A stretch of 64,000 nucleotides of DNA from Dankookia rubra (GCF_004355005.1 NZ_SMSJ01000008.1:1-64000), one strand, 5' to 3'. Positions 34,540 to 43,359 are shown, counted from the stretch's first letter. Numbers and translations are program-made. Notes: a model not told the origin generated them from the letters alone.

Positions 34540-35553
34540 TCAATCCACCTTCGCGCCGGAGCGGCGGATCACCGCCGCCCATTTCTCGCTTTCGGCCACT
34601 GCATAGGCGCTGAACTCGGCAACGCTGCCGCCGCGCATCCGGGCGCCGAGCTGCTCCACCCGCTCGCGCGCCTGCGGCTCGGCGCAAACGGCGTTCACCT
34701 CCGTGTTCAATCTCTCGATGATCGCCCCCGGCGTGCCGCGCGGCACCTGCAGGCCGAACCAGGCCGTGGCGGCATAGTTGGCCAGGGCGGGGATGCCGCT
34801 CTCGGCCACGGTCGGCACGTCGGGCAGGGCGGGGGAGCGGTCCGGGCTGGTCACCGCCAGCGCCCGCAGCTGCCCGCCGCGCAGCAGGGTGATGACCGAT
34901 GGCAGGTTGTTGACCCCGATGTCGATCCGCCCGCCCATCAGCTGGTTGGCGGTATCGGCGCCGCCGCGGAAGGGGACGTGCAGGATGTCGACCCCGGCAT
35001 CGGCCTTCAGCATCTCCCCCGACAGGTGCAGGCTGCTGCCGCTGCCCGAGGAGGAATAGGCCAGCGCCCCGGGCCTCGCCCGCGCCTCCGCCAGCATGTC
35101 GGCCAGCGACTTCCAGGGGCTGTCGCCGCGCACCACGATCACGTTCGGCAGGTCGGCGAACAGGGCGACAGGCAACAGGTCCTCCGGCCGATAGCTCAGC
35201 TTCGCGTGCAGGCTGGGGTTGATCGAGACGGTGCCGATCGAGGCGAAGAACAGCGTAAAGCCGTCCGGCTCCGCGCGGGAGGCGAGCTCGGCGGCGATGA
35301 CTCCGGCGGCGCCGCCGCGATTCTCGACCACCACCGACTGGCCGAGCCGGGCGCCCAGCCGTTCGGCCAGCACGCGGGCCAGCAGGTCGGTCGCGCCGCC
35401 GGGCGGGAAGGGGACGATCAGCCGCAGCGGACGGTTGGGCCAGGACTGGGCCTGTGCCCGGGCCACGCCGGGCCCTGGCAGGGCGCCGGCCAAGGCCGCG
35501 TGCAGGACTCTGCGACGGCTACACGTTCTCGCCACTGGCGACAATCCCGGCAT
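34540..35553 (-). CDS. Bug-family receptor, tandem array member 1
   Basis: 337 residues from ATG 35553. Signal peptide has CSRRRVLHAALAGALPG. Core: RLIVPFPPGGATDLLARVLA, VVVENRGGAAGVIAAELAS, ILHVPFRGGADTANQLMGG. The tail has AVAESEKWAAVIRRSGAKVD. First gene of the five-receptor array; the 195-base gap to the divergent NdvA-like gene should hold the array promoter. More divergent than members 2-4. Confidence 0.92.
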   Translation of the reverse strand: MPGLSPVARTCSRRRVLHAALAGALPGPGVARAQAQSWPNRPLRLIVPFPPGGATDLLARVLAERLGARLGQSVVVENRGGAAGVIAAELASRAEPDGFTLFFASIGTVSINPSLHAKLSYRPEDLLPVALFADLPNVIVVRGDSPWKSLADMLAEARARPGALAYSSSGSGSSLHLSGEMLKADAGVDILHVPFRGGADTANQLMGGRIDIGVNNLPSVITLLRGGQLRALAVTSPDRSPALPDVPTVAESGIPALANYAATAWFGLQVPRGTPGAIIERLNTEVNAVCAEPQARERVEQLGARMRGGSVAEFSAYAVAESEKWAAVIRRSGAKVD

Positions 35554-35748
35554 GCCGGCCTTCCCCCCGCAACCGCGCGGAACTCCTGTCCCCGTCGGCC
35601 GATCACCTGCAGTTCCTGCCGCAACGACCCCCTGCATGGCAAGACTTGCCCAAGGGAGCCTGCGGCCTGTACGCAGCGCGCGACGTGCCCCCGATGCGCC
35701 GTGCCTGGTTTGCATGACACTCTTCGGGGGGAACAGGGGCGCCGCCTG

Positions 35749-37533
35749 ATGCAACTATTCAGACTGTATGGACGGGTCCTCGGTCTGCTGCGGCGGGACC
35801 GCTGGGTGGCGGTGGGCATGACCGTGGCGAACATCGCCATGGCGGGGCTGCTCTTCCTCGAGCCCGTGCTGTTCGGCCGGGTGGTCGATGTGCTGACCCG
35901 CGCCGTCTACATGACGCACGAGGCGGTCTGGAACGAGGCGCTGACGCTGCTGGCGCTCTGGGCCGCGGTCGGGCTTTCCGGCATCGGCGCCAACGTCGCT
36001 GTCTCGCTGCTCGCGGACCGCATGGCGCACCGCAACCGGCTGCTGGCCATGGGGCGGTTCTTCCAGCACGTGCTGTCCCTGCCGCTGTCCTTCCACGGCG
36101 ACGTGCAGTCCGGCCGGCTGATGAAGGTCATGCTGTCGGGGTCCGACAACCTGTTCAGCATGTGGCTCAGCTTCTTCCGCGACCACATGTCGACCTTCAT
36201 CGCCGCGCTGGTCCTGATGCCGCTGACCCTGGCGATGAACTGGCGGCTCGGCCTGCTGCTGGTCGTGCTGGTCGCGGTCTTCTCCGTGCTGACCGCGATC
36301 ATCATCCAGAAGACCGAGACGGCGCAGGGCCAGGTGGAACGTTTCCAGACCCAGCTCGCCGGCAATGCGCAGGACGCGCTGTCGAACGTGGTGGTGGTTC
36401 AGGCCTTCACCCGGCTGAACAGCGAAGCCCGGATGTTCGGCGACATCGTCCGCCAGGTGCTGGACCACCAGTTCCCGGTGCTGAACTGGTGGGCGCTGGT
36501 CTCGGTGCTGACCCGCGCCGCCAGCACCATCACCACCATCTCGATCTTCATGCTCGGCACCTACCTGCACCTGGAGGGCAAGGCCTCGGTCGGCGAGATC
36601 GTCAGCTTCATGGGCTTCGCCAACCTGGTCATCAGCAAGCTGGAGGCGGCCGTCGCCTTCGTCTCCCGCCTGGTCTTCCAGGCCCCCGCCATCGCCCAGT
36701 TCTTCGAGGTGATGGATGCCGAGACCAGCGTGCCGGAGAAGCCGGGCGCGGTGCCGCTCGACCGCGTCCAGGGCGAGGTCGCCTTCGAGGATGTTTCCTT
36801 CGCCTATCCCGGCGGGCCGCGCATCCTGTCCGACGTCAGCTTCCGCGCGGCACCCGGCCGGACCCTGGCGCTGGTCGGCCAGACCGGCGCCGGCAAGTCC
36901 ACCGCCATGGCGCTGCTGCAGCGGCTATGGGACCCGATCGGCGGGCGCGTGACGATCGACGGCCACGACCTGCGCGACATCACCGTCGACAGCCTGCGGC
37001 AGAACATCGGCGTCGTCTTCCAGGAAAGCATGCTGTTCAACCGCACCATCCGGGACAACCTGCTGGTCGGCCGCCCCGGCGCGAAGCAGGAGGAGATCGA
37101 GCGGGCCTGCCGGATGGCCGAGGCGCACGACTTCATCACCCGCCAGCCGCGCGGCTACGACACCATGGTGGGGGAGCGCGGCGCCAGCCTGTCAGGCGGC
37201 CAGCGGCAGCGGCTGGCGATCGCCCGCGCCCTGCTGAAGGACCCGCCGATCCTCATCCTCGACGAGGCGACGAGTGCCCTCGACGCGGCGACCGAGGCGC
37301 GGGTGCAGAAGGCGCTGAAGGCGCTGATGGCCGGGCGCACCACCTTCATCATCGCCCATCGGCTCTCGACCGTGCGCGATGCCGACGAGATCATGGTCTT
37401 CGAGGCCGGCCAGATCGCCGAGCGCGGCAGCTTCGACGAGCTGGTCCGCCTGGGCGGCCGCTTCGCCGAGCTGGTGCGGACCCAGCTGACCACCGCCGAG
37501 CCGGTGGCGCAGGCGGTGAAGGCGGCGGAATAG
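35749..37533 (+). CDS. NdvA/ChvA-like cyclic beta-glucan ABC exporter
   Basis: 594 residues. N-terminal six-helix export domain, beginning MQLFRLYGRVLGLLRRDRW and containing FLEPVLFGRVVDVL and QFPVLNWWALVSVLTRAAST, both close to ChvA/NdvA. ATPase: Walker A GQTGAGKST, LSGGQRQRLAIARALL, ILILDEATSALD, H-loop IIAHRLSTVRDAD. NdvA exports cyclic beta-1,2-glucan to the periplasm. No glucan synthase is nearby, so the substrate is inferred from similarity. The long open frame upstream of 35749 is antisense to Bug genes and is rejected. Confidence 0.85.
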   Translation: MQLFRLYGRVLGLLRRDRWVAVGMTVANIAMAGLLFLEPVLFGRVVDVLTRAVYMTHEAVWNEALTLLALWAAVGLSGIGANVAVSLLADRMAHRNRLLAMGRFFQHVLSLPLSFHGDVQSGRLMKVMLSGSDNLFSMWLSFFRDHMSTFIAALVLMPLTLAMNWRLGLLLVVLVAVFSVLTAIIIQKTETAQGQVERFQTQLAGNAQDALSNVVVVQAFTRLNSEARMFGDIVRQVLDHQFPVLNWWALVSVLTRAASTITTISIFMLGTYLHLEGKASVGEIVSFMGFANLVISKLEAAVAFVSRLVFQAPAIAQFFEVMDAETSVPEKPGAVPLDRVQGEVAFEDVSFAYPGGPRILSDVSFRAAPGRTLALVGQTGAGKSTAMALLQRLWDPIGGRVTIDGHDLRDITVDSLRQNIGVVFQESMLFNRTIRDNLLVGRPGAKQEEIERACRMAEAHDFITRQPRGYDTMVGERGASLSGGQRQRLAIARALLKDPPILILDEATSALDAATEARVQKALKALMAGRTTFIIAHRLSTVRDADEIMVFEAGQIAERGSFDELVRLGGRFAELVRTQLTTAEPVAQAVKAAE

Positions 37534-37676
37534 CGCAGTCCGTCGGCGGGCGGCTGCCCGGAGGCGTGACCCGGCCGGCCCTGCCGCGACCCCGGGCGGG
37601 GCGCGACCATTGCGGACGCAGTTGCGGGACGTGTTTTTCTTGCAACCGCGCAGCCACGTGGCGCAGCCTTCGTTAG

Positions 37677-37705
37677 GTCACGCGGGGGCGGCAGCCCCCT
37701 GTGAC
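37677..37705 (+). promoter_or_regulatory. Hairpin in the leader of the CBS-domain gene
   Basis: GTCAC, GGGGG, then CCCCC and GTGAC form a nearly perfect inverted repeat about 17 bases before the ATG at 37722. It could be a terminator of ndvA read-through or a leader structure. Confidence 0.35.
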
Positions 37706-37721
37706 CCGGGGAGCATGGCGC

Positions 37722-38156
37722 ATGATCATTGGCTCGATCCTGAAGGGGAAGGGGACCGAGGTCGTCTCGGTCCGGCCCGACGACACAGTCCTGGCCGTCG
37801 CCCGCACGCTCGGCGAGCACCGCATCGGCGCGGCGCTGGTGCGCGACGCGGCGGGCGCGATGCTCGGCATCATCTCGGAACGCGACATCGTCCGCGGCAT
37901 GGCGGCGCATGGCCCCGGCACCACGGGCCTGAAGGCCGATCAGTTCATGACCCGCGACCTGGTGACGGTGACGCCGCAGACGCTGGTGATCCAGGCGCTC
38001 GGGCTGATGACCCAGAAGCGGGTGCGGCACCTGCCGGTGCTGGAGGGCGAGCGGCTGGCCGGCCTGGTCTCGATCGGCGACCTGGTGAAGGCGCGGATCG
38101 AGGAGGCGGAGCAGGAGGCCGAGGAGCTGAAGGCCTATGTCACCGCGGCCGGGTAG
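37722..38156 (+). CDS. Two-CBS-domain protein
   Basis: 144 residues, two CBS motifs in tandem: ILKGKGTEVVSVRPDDTVLA...LGIISERDIVRGMA (about 6-60) and MTRDLVTVTPQTLVIQALGL...LAGLVSIGDLV (about 75-125). A short acidic helix with EEAEQEAEELKAY follows. Such stand-alone CBS pairs bind adenine nucleotides and tune partner proteins; the target is unknown. Typical HPP-family partner genes are absent. Confidence 0.9.
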   Translation: MIIGSILKGKGTEVVSVRPDDTVLAVARTLGEHRIGAALVRDAAGAMLGIISERDIVRGMAAHGPGTTGLKADQFMTRDLVTVTPQTLVIQALGLMTQKRVRHLPVLEGERLAGLVSIGDLVKARIEEAEQEAEELKAYVTAAG

Positions 38157-38283
38157 CGCGGCCGGGCGCCGGGACGGGCCGAACCGCGCCGAGGGCGCCG
38201 GGCGGCCGCACTGTTGACCTGACGCAAGGACGCGTCCCGGCCGGCATGGTCGTATGGCTTCGACCCCGATACGGAGCCATCCC

Positions 38284-38550
38284 ATGAACCACCATCACCG
38301 CAAGACCCTGCATGCGCTGTTCGCCCACCCCGTCAGCAGCAACATCGACCCGAAGCATGTCTTCGCGGCGCTCGAGGAACTGGGCGCCAATGTCAGCCAT
38401 GGCGGCCATGGCCAGGTGCTGGTGAAGCTGAACGGCCATACCCAGGGCTTCCACGACACCCAGCACAGCCTGTCGAAGGAGGACGTGGGCGCGCTGCGGA
38501 AATTCCTCAGCGGCGCCGGGATCGACCCGGCGCGCGACTGGCCGCTGTAG
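38284..38550 (+). CDS. Small HicA-like (dsRBD-fold) protein
   Basis: 88 residues: MNHHHRKTLHALFAHPVSSN, VFAALEELGANVSHGGHGQV, then LVKLNGHTQGFHD and a C-terminal helix. The order resembles HicA/YcfA-type proteins (a compact RNA-binding fold with a conserved GSH-like His region), but no HicB antitoxin gene accompanies it. Could be a housekeeping relative rather than a toxin. Assignment tentative. Confidence 0.55.
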   Translation: MNHHHRKTLHALFAHPVSSNIDPKHVFAALEELGANVSHGGHGQVLVKLNGHTQGFHDTQHSLSKEDVGALRKFLSGAGIDPARDWPL

Positions 38551-38642
38551 GGGCTGGCCGCCCCGGGCCTGCGGCACGGGGCTTGCCCGGTCGCGTCCGG
38601 CCGCGCATCTGTCGTGGCGGATAACGACCGGGGACCCCGACC

Positions 38643-39626
38643 ATGACCATCACCCGCCGCGCCGCGCTCGCGGCGCCCGCGCTCCTGCTGGCCGCCGGCG
38701 CCCGCGCCCAGGGCGCGCAGATCAAGTGGCAGATGGCCACGCCCTACCCGGACGGGAACTTCCACACCCGCAACATCAAGGAATTCGCCGCCGACCTGGA
38801 ACAGGCGACCGGCGGGCGGCTGTCGCTGACCGTCCACAGCAATGCCTCCCTGTTGCCGATGCCGCAGATCAAGCGCGGCGTGCAGACCGGCCAGGTCCAG
38901 CTGGGCGAGATCCTGCTCGCCGCCTATTCGAACGAAGACCCCTTCTTCGAGGCCGATTCGCTGCCCTTCCTGGCCGCGGACCTGGATGGCGCGCGCAAGC
39001 TGGCCGGCCTGCAGCGCCCCTTTATCGAGGCGCGCTTCGCGAAGCAGGGCGTCTCGCTGCTCTACACCGTCGGCTGGCCGGCGGCGGGCTTCTACACCCA
39101 GGTGCCGATCACCGGCCTCGACGTCTTCAAGGGCAGCCGCTTCCGCACCTTCAGCCCGATGACCAACCGCTTCGCCGCGCTGATCCAGGCCAGCCCGGTG
39201 CTGGTGCAGCAGGCCGAACTGGCCCAGGCCTTCGCCACCGGCATCGCGACCGCGATGGTGACCAGCGCGCAGACCGGCGTCGACACCTCCGCCTGGGACT
39301 ACTGCAAGGTCTTCACCCCGGTGAATTTTTCGATGACCAAGAACGCAGTCCTGGTTTCCCGCCGCGCGATGGAGGGGTTGCCCGCGGATGTCCAGGCTGC
39401 CGTCGTGGCGGTCGCGAAGCGCGCCGAGGATCGCGGCTGGGGCTATGCGCGGGAGGCGCAGGACCAGACCCAGGCGCGGCTGGCGGAGAAGGGCATCACG
39501 ATCGGCACCGTGCCGCCCGCGGTGATGGCGGAACTGAAGCAGATCGGCGCCACCATGGCCGAGGAATGGGTCGCCAAGGTCGGCGAGGACGGCCGCAAGC
39601 TGGTGGACGCGCTGCGGGCCGCATGA
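38643..39626 (+). CDS. dctP: TRAP transporter solute receptor DctP
   Basis: 327 residues; signal peptide MTITRRAALAAPALLLAAGA ending ARA-Q. DctP markers: IKWQMATPYPDGNFHTRNIK, MPQIKRGVQTGQVQLGEILL, FRTFSPMTNRFAALIQASPV (the conserved Arg that grips the ligand carboxylate) and AWDYCKVFTPVNFSMTKNAV. Delivers an organic acid to DctQM. First gene of a dctP-dctQ-dctM operon, separated from dctQ by a repeat array. Confidence 0.93.
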   Translation: MTITRRAALAAPALLLAAGARAQGAQIKWQMATPYPDGNFHTRNIKEFAADLEQATGGRLSLTVHSNASLLPMPQIKRGVQTGQVQLGEILLAAYSNEDPFFEADSLPFLAADLDGARKLAGLQRPFIEARFAKQGVSLLYTVGWPAAGFYTQVPITGLDVFKGSRFRTFSPMTNRFAALIQASPVLVQQAELAQAFATGIATAMVTSAQTGVDTSAWDYCKVFTPVNFSMTKNAVLVSRRAMEGLPADVQAAVVAVAKRAEDRGWGYAREAQDQTQARLAEKGITIGTVPPAVMAELKQIGATMAEEWVAKVGEDGRKLVDALRAA

Positions 39627-39630
39627 GCCT

Positions 39631-39908
39631 GCGATCGTCCCGGGTGCCTGCGCCCGGGGCGTGGATCGCCGGCTTCGCTTCCCGCCGCGATCGCCCCGGG
39701 TGCCTGCGCCCGGGGCGTGAATCGCCGGCTTCGCTTTCCGCCGCGATCGTCCCGGGTGCCTGCGCCCGGGCGTGGATCGCCGGCTTCGCTTCCCGCCGCG
39801 ATCGCCCCGGGTGCCTGCGCCCGGGCGTGGGTCGCCAGTTCCGGCATCAGCCGCGATCGTCCAGGCCTTCGCGCGGGGCACGGATCGCCGGCCACGTCGC
39901 CCGATCCG
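39631..39908 (+). repeat. 55/56-bp palindromic tandem repeat array in the dctP-dctQ gap
   Basis: Units start at 39631, 39687, 39743, 39798 and 39853, spacing 56, 56, 55, 55. The first four are nearly identical; the fifth is degenerate. Each unit holds GCGATCGTCCCGGGTGCCTG and CGCCCGGGGCGTGGATCGCC, in which CCCGGG and CCCGGG can pair around an 8-base loop. Some units read ATCGCCCCGGG instead of ATCGTCCCGGG in alternation. No unique spacers, so it is not a CRISPR. A related copy is at 27234-27310. The rest of the gap to 40070 has no gene. Confidence 0.92.
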
Positions 39909-40070
39909 GCGGCATCGCCTGCCCAATGCCGCGGCAGGCGACGCCGCATCCGCGCCGAAGCTTGGGGTGGGGGCCTTGCGCCCCCGGAAGGCTGCGGCGC
40001 ATCGTCCGGCGAGCCAATCTCGCCAAGGGGATCCCCCGCATGCCACCGACCCGCCGGGGCGCCTGACCGA

Positions 40071-40604
40071 ATGCGCCGCCTTCTCGATGCCCTCTACGCC
40101 CTCGGCGCCGGCCTGGCCGCGCTGTCCCTGCTGAGCATCTTCGTCATCATGATGGCGCAGGTGGTAATGCGGGAGCTCTCGCGGCAACTGCCCGCCGCCG
40201 ACGACATCAGCGCCTATCTCTGCGTCGCCACCACCTTCTTCGCCTTGGCCGCCACCTTCAAGCGCGGCGAGCTGATCCGCGTCGGCATGGGGATCGAACG
40301 GCTCTCGCCCGGCGGCCGCCGCATCGCCGAGCTGCTGGTCCTGGCGCTCGCCGCCTGCGTCATGGCCTACGTCACGCGCTGGACCTTCGCCGACATGCTC
40401 TTCTCCTGGGAGATCGAGGAGGTGGCGCAGGGCACCGTCGCCATCCCCTTGTGGGTCCCGAAGCTGGCCATGCCGCTCGGCGCGGGGCTGCTGCTGGTCG
40501 CCATCCTCGACGAGTTCGTCACCGTGCTGCGCGGCGCGAAGCCCGGCTACGTGGTGGCGGCCGAGGAACGCGCCGCGGCCGGCGACTTCTCGGCGGAGGT
40601 CTGA
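40071..40604 (+). CDS. dctQ: TRAP transporter small permease DctQ
   Basis: 177 residues, four membrane helices. Characteristic DctQ features: FVIMMAQVVMRELSRQLPAADDISAYL and ATFKRGELIRVGMG. Forms the small membrane subunit with DctM. Four bases (and a good overlap context) before dctM. The start ATG at 40071 follows a short untranslated stretch after the repeat array; no strong ribosome site is apparent. Confidence 0.9.
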   Translation: MRRLLDALYALGAGLAALSLLSIFVIMMAQVVMRELSRQLPAADDISAYLCVATTFFALAATFKRGELIRVGMGIERLSPGGRRIAELLVLALAACVMAYVTRWTFADMLFSWEIEEVAQGTVAIPLWVPKLAMPLGAGLLLVAILDEFVTVLRGAKPGYVVAAEERAAAGDFSAEV

Positions 40605-40607
40605 GCC

Positions 40608-42029
40608 ATGGACCTGCTCACCTTCGCCCTGCTGCTCCTCGTCCTGCTCTGCATGCTGCTCGGCGCGGGATTGTGGATCTCGATGTCGCTCGCCGCCGTC
40701 GGCTGGGTGGCGATGACCTTCGTGCATCCGAGCCCGGGGCTCTTCCTCGCCTCGGCCTTCTGGGAATCGACCGGGTCCTGGACGCTGGCGGCGCTGCCGA
40801 TGTTCGTCTGGATGGGCGAGATCCTGTTCCGCACCAAGCTGTCCGAGGAATTGTTCAATGGCCTCGCCCCCTGGGTGCGGCGCATCCCGGGCGGGCTGCT
40901 GCACGTCAACATCCTGGCCTGCGGCATCTTCGGCAGCGTCTCGGGCTCCTCCGCCGCGACCTGCGCGACGGTCTCGAAGATCGCGCTGCCCGAGCTCAAG
41001 CGCCGCGGCTACGACGAGGACGTGGCGGTGGGCTCGCTCGCCACCTCCGGCACGCTCGGCATCCTGATCCCGCCCTCGATCATCATGGTGGTCTATGCGG
41101 TGGCGGCCGAGGTCTCGATCATCCGGGTCTTCATCGCCGGCTGCCTCCCCGGCCTGCTCGTGATGCTGCTGTTCAGCGGCTACATCGTGGTCTGGGCGCT
41201 GCTGAACCCGGACAAGCAGCCGCCGCGCGACGCCCGCATGTCCTTCGCCGCCAAGCTGCGGCAGAGCGCGCAGCTCATTCCCTGCACCATCCTCATTGTC
41301 GTGGTGATCGGCACCATGTTCGCCGGCTGGGCCACGGCGACCGAGGCGGCGGCCTTCGGCGTGCTGGGGTCGCTGCTCATGGCGCTCGGCCGCCGCATCG
41401 GCTTCGGCGTGCTGGCGCTCGGCGCGGCGCTCTGGGTTTCCGGCCTGATCCTGCCGCACCAGGCCGCGGCCTTCGGCTTCTTCGCCCTGCTCGGCATCGC
41501 CGCGGGGGAGCGCATCCTCACCTGGCAGAACTTCCTCGACAGCCTGAAGGGCGCGACGCGGCTGTCCTGCATGATCATGTTCATCCTGGCCGGCGCCGCC
41601 TTCCTGACCAAGGCGATGGCGCTGACCGGCATCCCGGCGGCGCTCGCCGAGGGCGTCGCCGCGCTGCATCTCGGCCCCTACGGGCTGATCGCGGTGCTGA
41701 CGGTGGTCTATGTCATCCTCGGCACGGCGCTCGACGGCGTCTCGATGATCGTGCTGACCACCTCGATTGTCATCCCGCTGGTGCAGCAGGCCGGCTTCGA
41801 CCTGGTCTGGTTCGGCATCTTCATCGTGCTGCTGGTCGAGATCGCCGAGATCACCCCGCCGGTCGGCTTCAATCTCTTCGTCATGCAGACCATGACGGGG
41901 AAGGAGCAGACCGAGGTCGCCAAGGCATCGCTGCCCTTCTTCCTGATGCTCGTGCTCACCGTCGTGCTCTGCACGGTCTTCCCGGTGACGCTGGTCACCG
42001 GCCTGCCGGACTGGCTGCTGTCGCGTTGA
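40608..42029 (+). CDS. dctM: TRAP transporter large permease DctM
   Basis: 473 residues, about 12-13 helices. DctM signatures: GSVSGSSAATCATVSKIALP, TSGTLGILIPPSIIMVVYAV, FAGWATATEAAAFGVLGSLL, LGTALDGVSMIVLTTSIVIP and EITPPVGFNLFVMQTMTG. Longer than the usual ~430 because of an extra helical segment around residues 255-300 (GRRIGFGVLALGAALWVSGL), a known variant. Sodium-driven uptake of an organic acid. Confidence 0.93.
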   Translation: MDLLTFALLLLVLLCMLLGAGLWISMSLAAVGWVAMTFVHPSPGLFLASAFWESTGSWTLAALPMFVWMGEILFRTKLSEELFNGLAPWVRRIPGGLLHVNILACGIFGSVSGSSAATCATVSKIALPELKRRGYDEDVAVGSLATSGTLGILIPPSIIMVVYAVAAEVSIIRVFIAGCLPGLLVMLLFSGYIVVWALLNPDKQPPRDARMSFAAKLRQSAQLIPCTILIVVVIGTMFAGWATATEAAAFGVLGSLLMALGRRIGFGVLALGAALWVSGLILPHQAAAFGFFALLGIAAGERILTWQNFLDSLKGATRLSCMIMFILAGAAFLTKAMALTGIPAALAEGVAALHLGPYGLIAVLTVVYVILGTALDGVSMIVLTTSIVIPLVQQAGFDLVWFGIFIVLLVEIAEITPPVGFNLFVMQTMTGKEQTEVAKASLPFFLMLVLTVVLCTVFPVTLVTGLPDWLLSR

Positions 42030-42030
42030 A

Positions 42031-42052
42031 GGCCGGGCGCGGGCGCCCGGCC
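42031..42052. terminator. Two-way hairpin between dctM and the lipoprotein gene
   Basis: Perfect inverted repeat GGCCGGGCGC / GCGCCCGGCC with 2 bases between, beginning 2 bases after the dctM stop. It lies between converging genes. No T-run. Confidence 0.55.
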
Positions 42053-42064
42053 GGGGAGCCGCCC

Positions 42065-42679
42065 TCAGCGCACCGGCGCGGAGGGCATCGAGGAGCCGGA
42101 CGGCGTCGTGCTGCCGGACCCGGTGGTGGCCGGCCCGCCGCTGGTCGAGGGCGTGCCGATCCCGGCGGTCGAGCCGGTATTGCCGACACCGCTGGCGCCA
42201 GTCCCGGCCGCGCCGCCGCTGCCGCCCGCCGCGACCGGCGGGGCGTTCGCACCCGTCGCGGTCGTGCCCGTCGCCGCGCCGCCCGAGTTGCTGCCGCCGC
42301 TCACCATGCCGCCGCCCATATAGGCGCGGTCCCGCTCGTCGCGCGGCGTGGTGCGGCCCTGCGCCGTCTGGGTGCGGCCGCTGCGGCTGGCGCTGCGCTT
42401 GCCGCGGTTCTCGTCGAGCGGCGTGCGCACCTCGGGATTGCTCCAGACCGGCTTGCCGAGGTTGACGTCCTGCGGCGAGGTGGTGGCACCGGTGATGGCG
42501 CCGGCCCCGCCGCCGATCGCCGCGCCGGCGAGCGCGCCGACTGGCCCGCCGAAGGCGCCGATGCCGGCCCCCGTCGCCGCGCCCGCGGCGGCGCCGCCGG
42601 TCGTCCGGTCCGTGCTGTTGGTGCCGCAGGCCGCCAGCGTCACCGCCAGCACCGCAGCCCCGACCACTGTGCGAATCAT
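42065..42679 (-). CDS. Glycine-zipper lipoprotein with low-complexity tail
   Basis: 204 residues from ATG 42679. Lipobox VTLAACG (Cys18). Residues about 28-70 are a glycine-zipper block (GAAAGAATGAGIGAFGGPVG, GALAGAAIGGGAGAITGA) like those in membrane-associated lipoproteins (OsmB/Rick_17kDa type). Then a basic region and a long Gly/Ser/Thr/Ala tail from about residue 120. Outer-membrane lipoprotein of unknown role, divergent from mscL. Confidence 0.75.
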   Translation of the reverse strand: MIRTVVGAAVLAVTLAACGTNSTDRTTGGAAAGAATGAGIGAFGGPVGALAGAAIGGGAGAITGATTSPQDVNLGKPVWSNPEVRTPLDENRGKRSASRSGRTQTAQGRTTPRDERDRAYMGGGMVSGGSNSGGAATGTTATGANAPPVAAGGSGGAAGTGASGVGNTGSTAGIGTPSTSGGPATTGSGSTTPSGSSMPSAPVR

Positions 42680-42816
42680 CCCGCGCTCCTCATGCTGTTG
42701 GAGGGCCGGCGCCGCCAGGGTGGCGCCCGCGCCTGCCCGCACTGCCCGGAACGTGCCTGCCCCGGCTTGGTTGCCCGGTGGCCCATAGCGGCAGCGCGGC
42801 AAACGATGCTGGCAGC

Positions 42817-42841
42817 GGAACGGTGCGGCTGGCATCGTGTT
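42817..42841 (+). promoter_or_regulatory. Candidate EcfG-type (general stress sigma) promoter of mscL
   Basis: GGAAC at 42817-42821 and GTT at 42839-42841, 17 bases apart. Known EcfG promoters in alphaproteobacteria read GGAAC-N16-cGTT, so only the weak C differs. The start of translation is 30 bases downstream, a sensible leader length. mscL is a plausible osmotic-stress target. Confidence 0.5.
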
Positions 42842-42870
42842 GGGGCCGCACCCGATGGAGTTACCCCTGC

Positions 42871-43359
42871 ATGCAGCCACCCATCCCCCTGCGCGAGCCG
42901 GCCTGGCTGCGCGAGTTCAAGGCCTTCATCATGCGCGGCAGCGTGGTGGACCTGGCGGTCGGACTGGTCATCGGCGCCGCCTTCACCACGATCGTCACCT
43001 CCTTCGTCGAGGACCTGATCAACCCGTTGATCGGCCTTGCCATCGGCGGCGTCGATTTCTCCAACATCTTCGTGGTGCTGAGCGGCGAACGCCGCGCCTC
43101 GCTCGCGGCGACGCGGGACGGCGGCGCGGCGGTGCTGGCCATCGGCAGCTTCCTCAACACGATCATCAAATTCCTGATCGTCTCCTTCGCCATCTTCTGG
43201 GTGGTGAAGGCGCTGTCGAAGCTGCGGCTGAACGAGATCGGCAAGGCCGCGCCGGTGGCGACGCCGACCGAGAAGCTGCTGGCCGAGATCCGCGACGAGC
43301 TGAAGGCGCAGAACGGCGAGGGCCGCGCCGGCGGCCAGGGCATGGCGCGCGGCGTCTGA
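42871..43359 (+). CDS. mscL: Large-conductance mechanosensitive channel MscL
   Basis: 162 residues. The MscL pore helix is very well preserved: FKAFIMRGSVVDLAVGLVIG and AAFTTIVTSFVEDLINPLIG. A second helix follows (FLNTIIKFLIVSFAIFWVVK) and a C-terminal bundle PTEKLLAEIRDELKAQ. Homopentameric emergency valve in the inner membrane. It has a longer periplasmic loop than E. coli MscL (residues about 60-95). Confidence 0.96.
   Translation: MQPPIPLREPAWLREFKAFIMRGSVVDLAVGLVIGAAFTTIVTSFVEDLINPLIGLAIGGVDFSNIFVVLSGERRASLAATRDGGAAVLAIGSFLNTIIKFLIVSFAIFWVVKALSKLRLNEIGKAAPVATPTEKLLAEIRDELKAQNGEGRAGGQGMARGV

Noticed and set aside
33442-35748. Long 5' extension of the NdvA-like frame
   Set aside because: It is antisense to three Bug genes. 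The family N-terminus begins at the ATG at 35749.
38284-38550. HicAB toxin-antitoxin module
   Set aside because: No HicB-like gene precedes or follows; neighbours are a CBS protein and dctP.
39631-39908. Possible CRISPR array
   Set aside because: Units are contiguous and near-identical through their full 55/56 bases with no unique spacers, and no cas genes are present.
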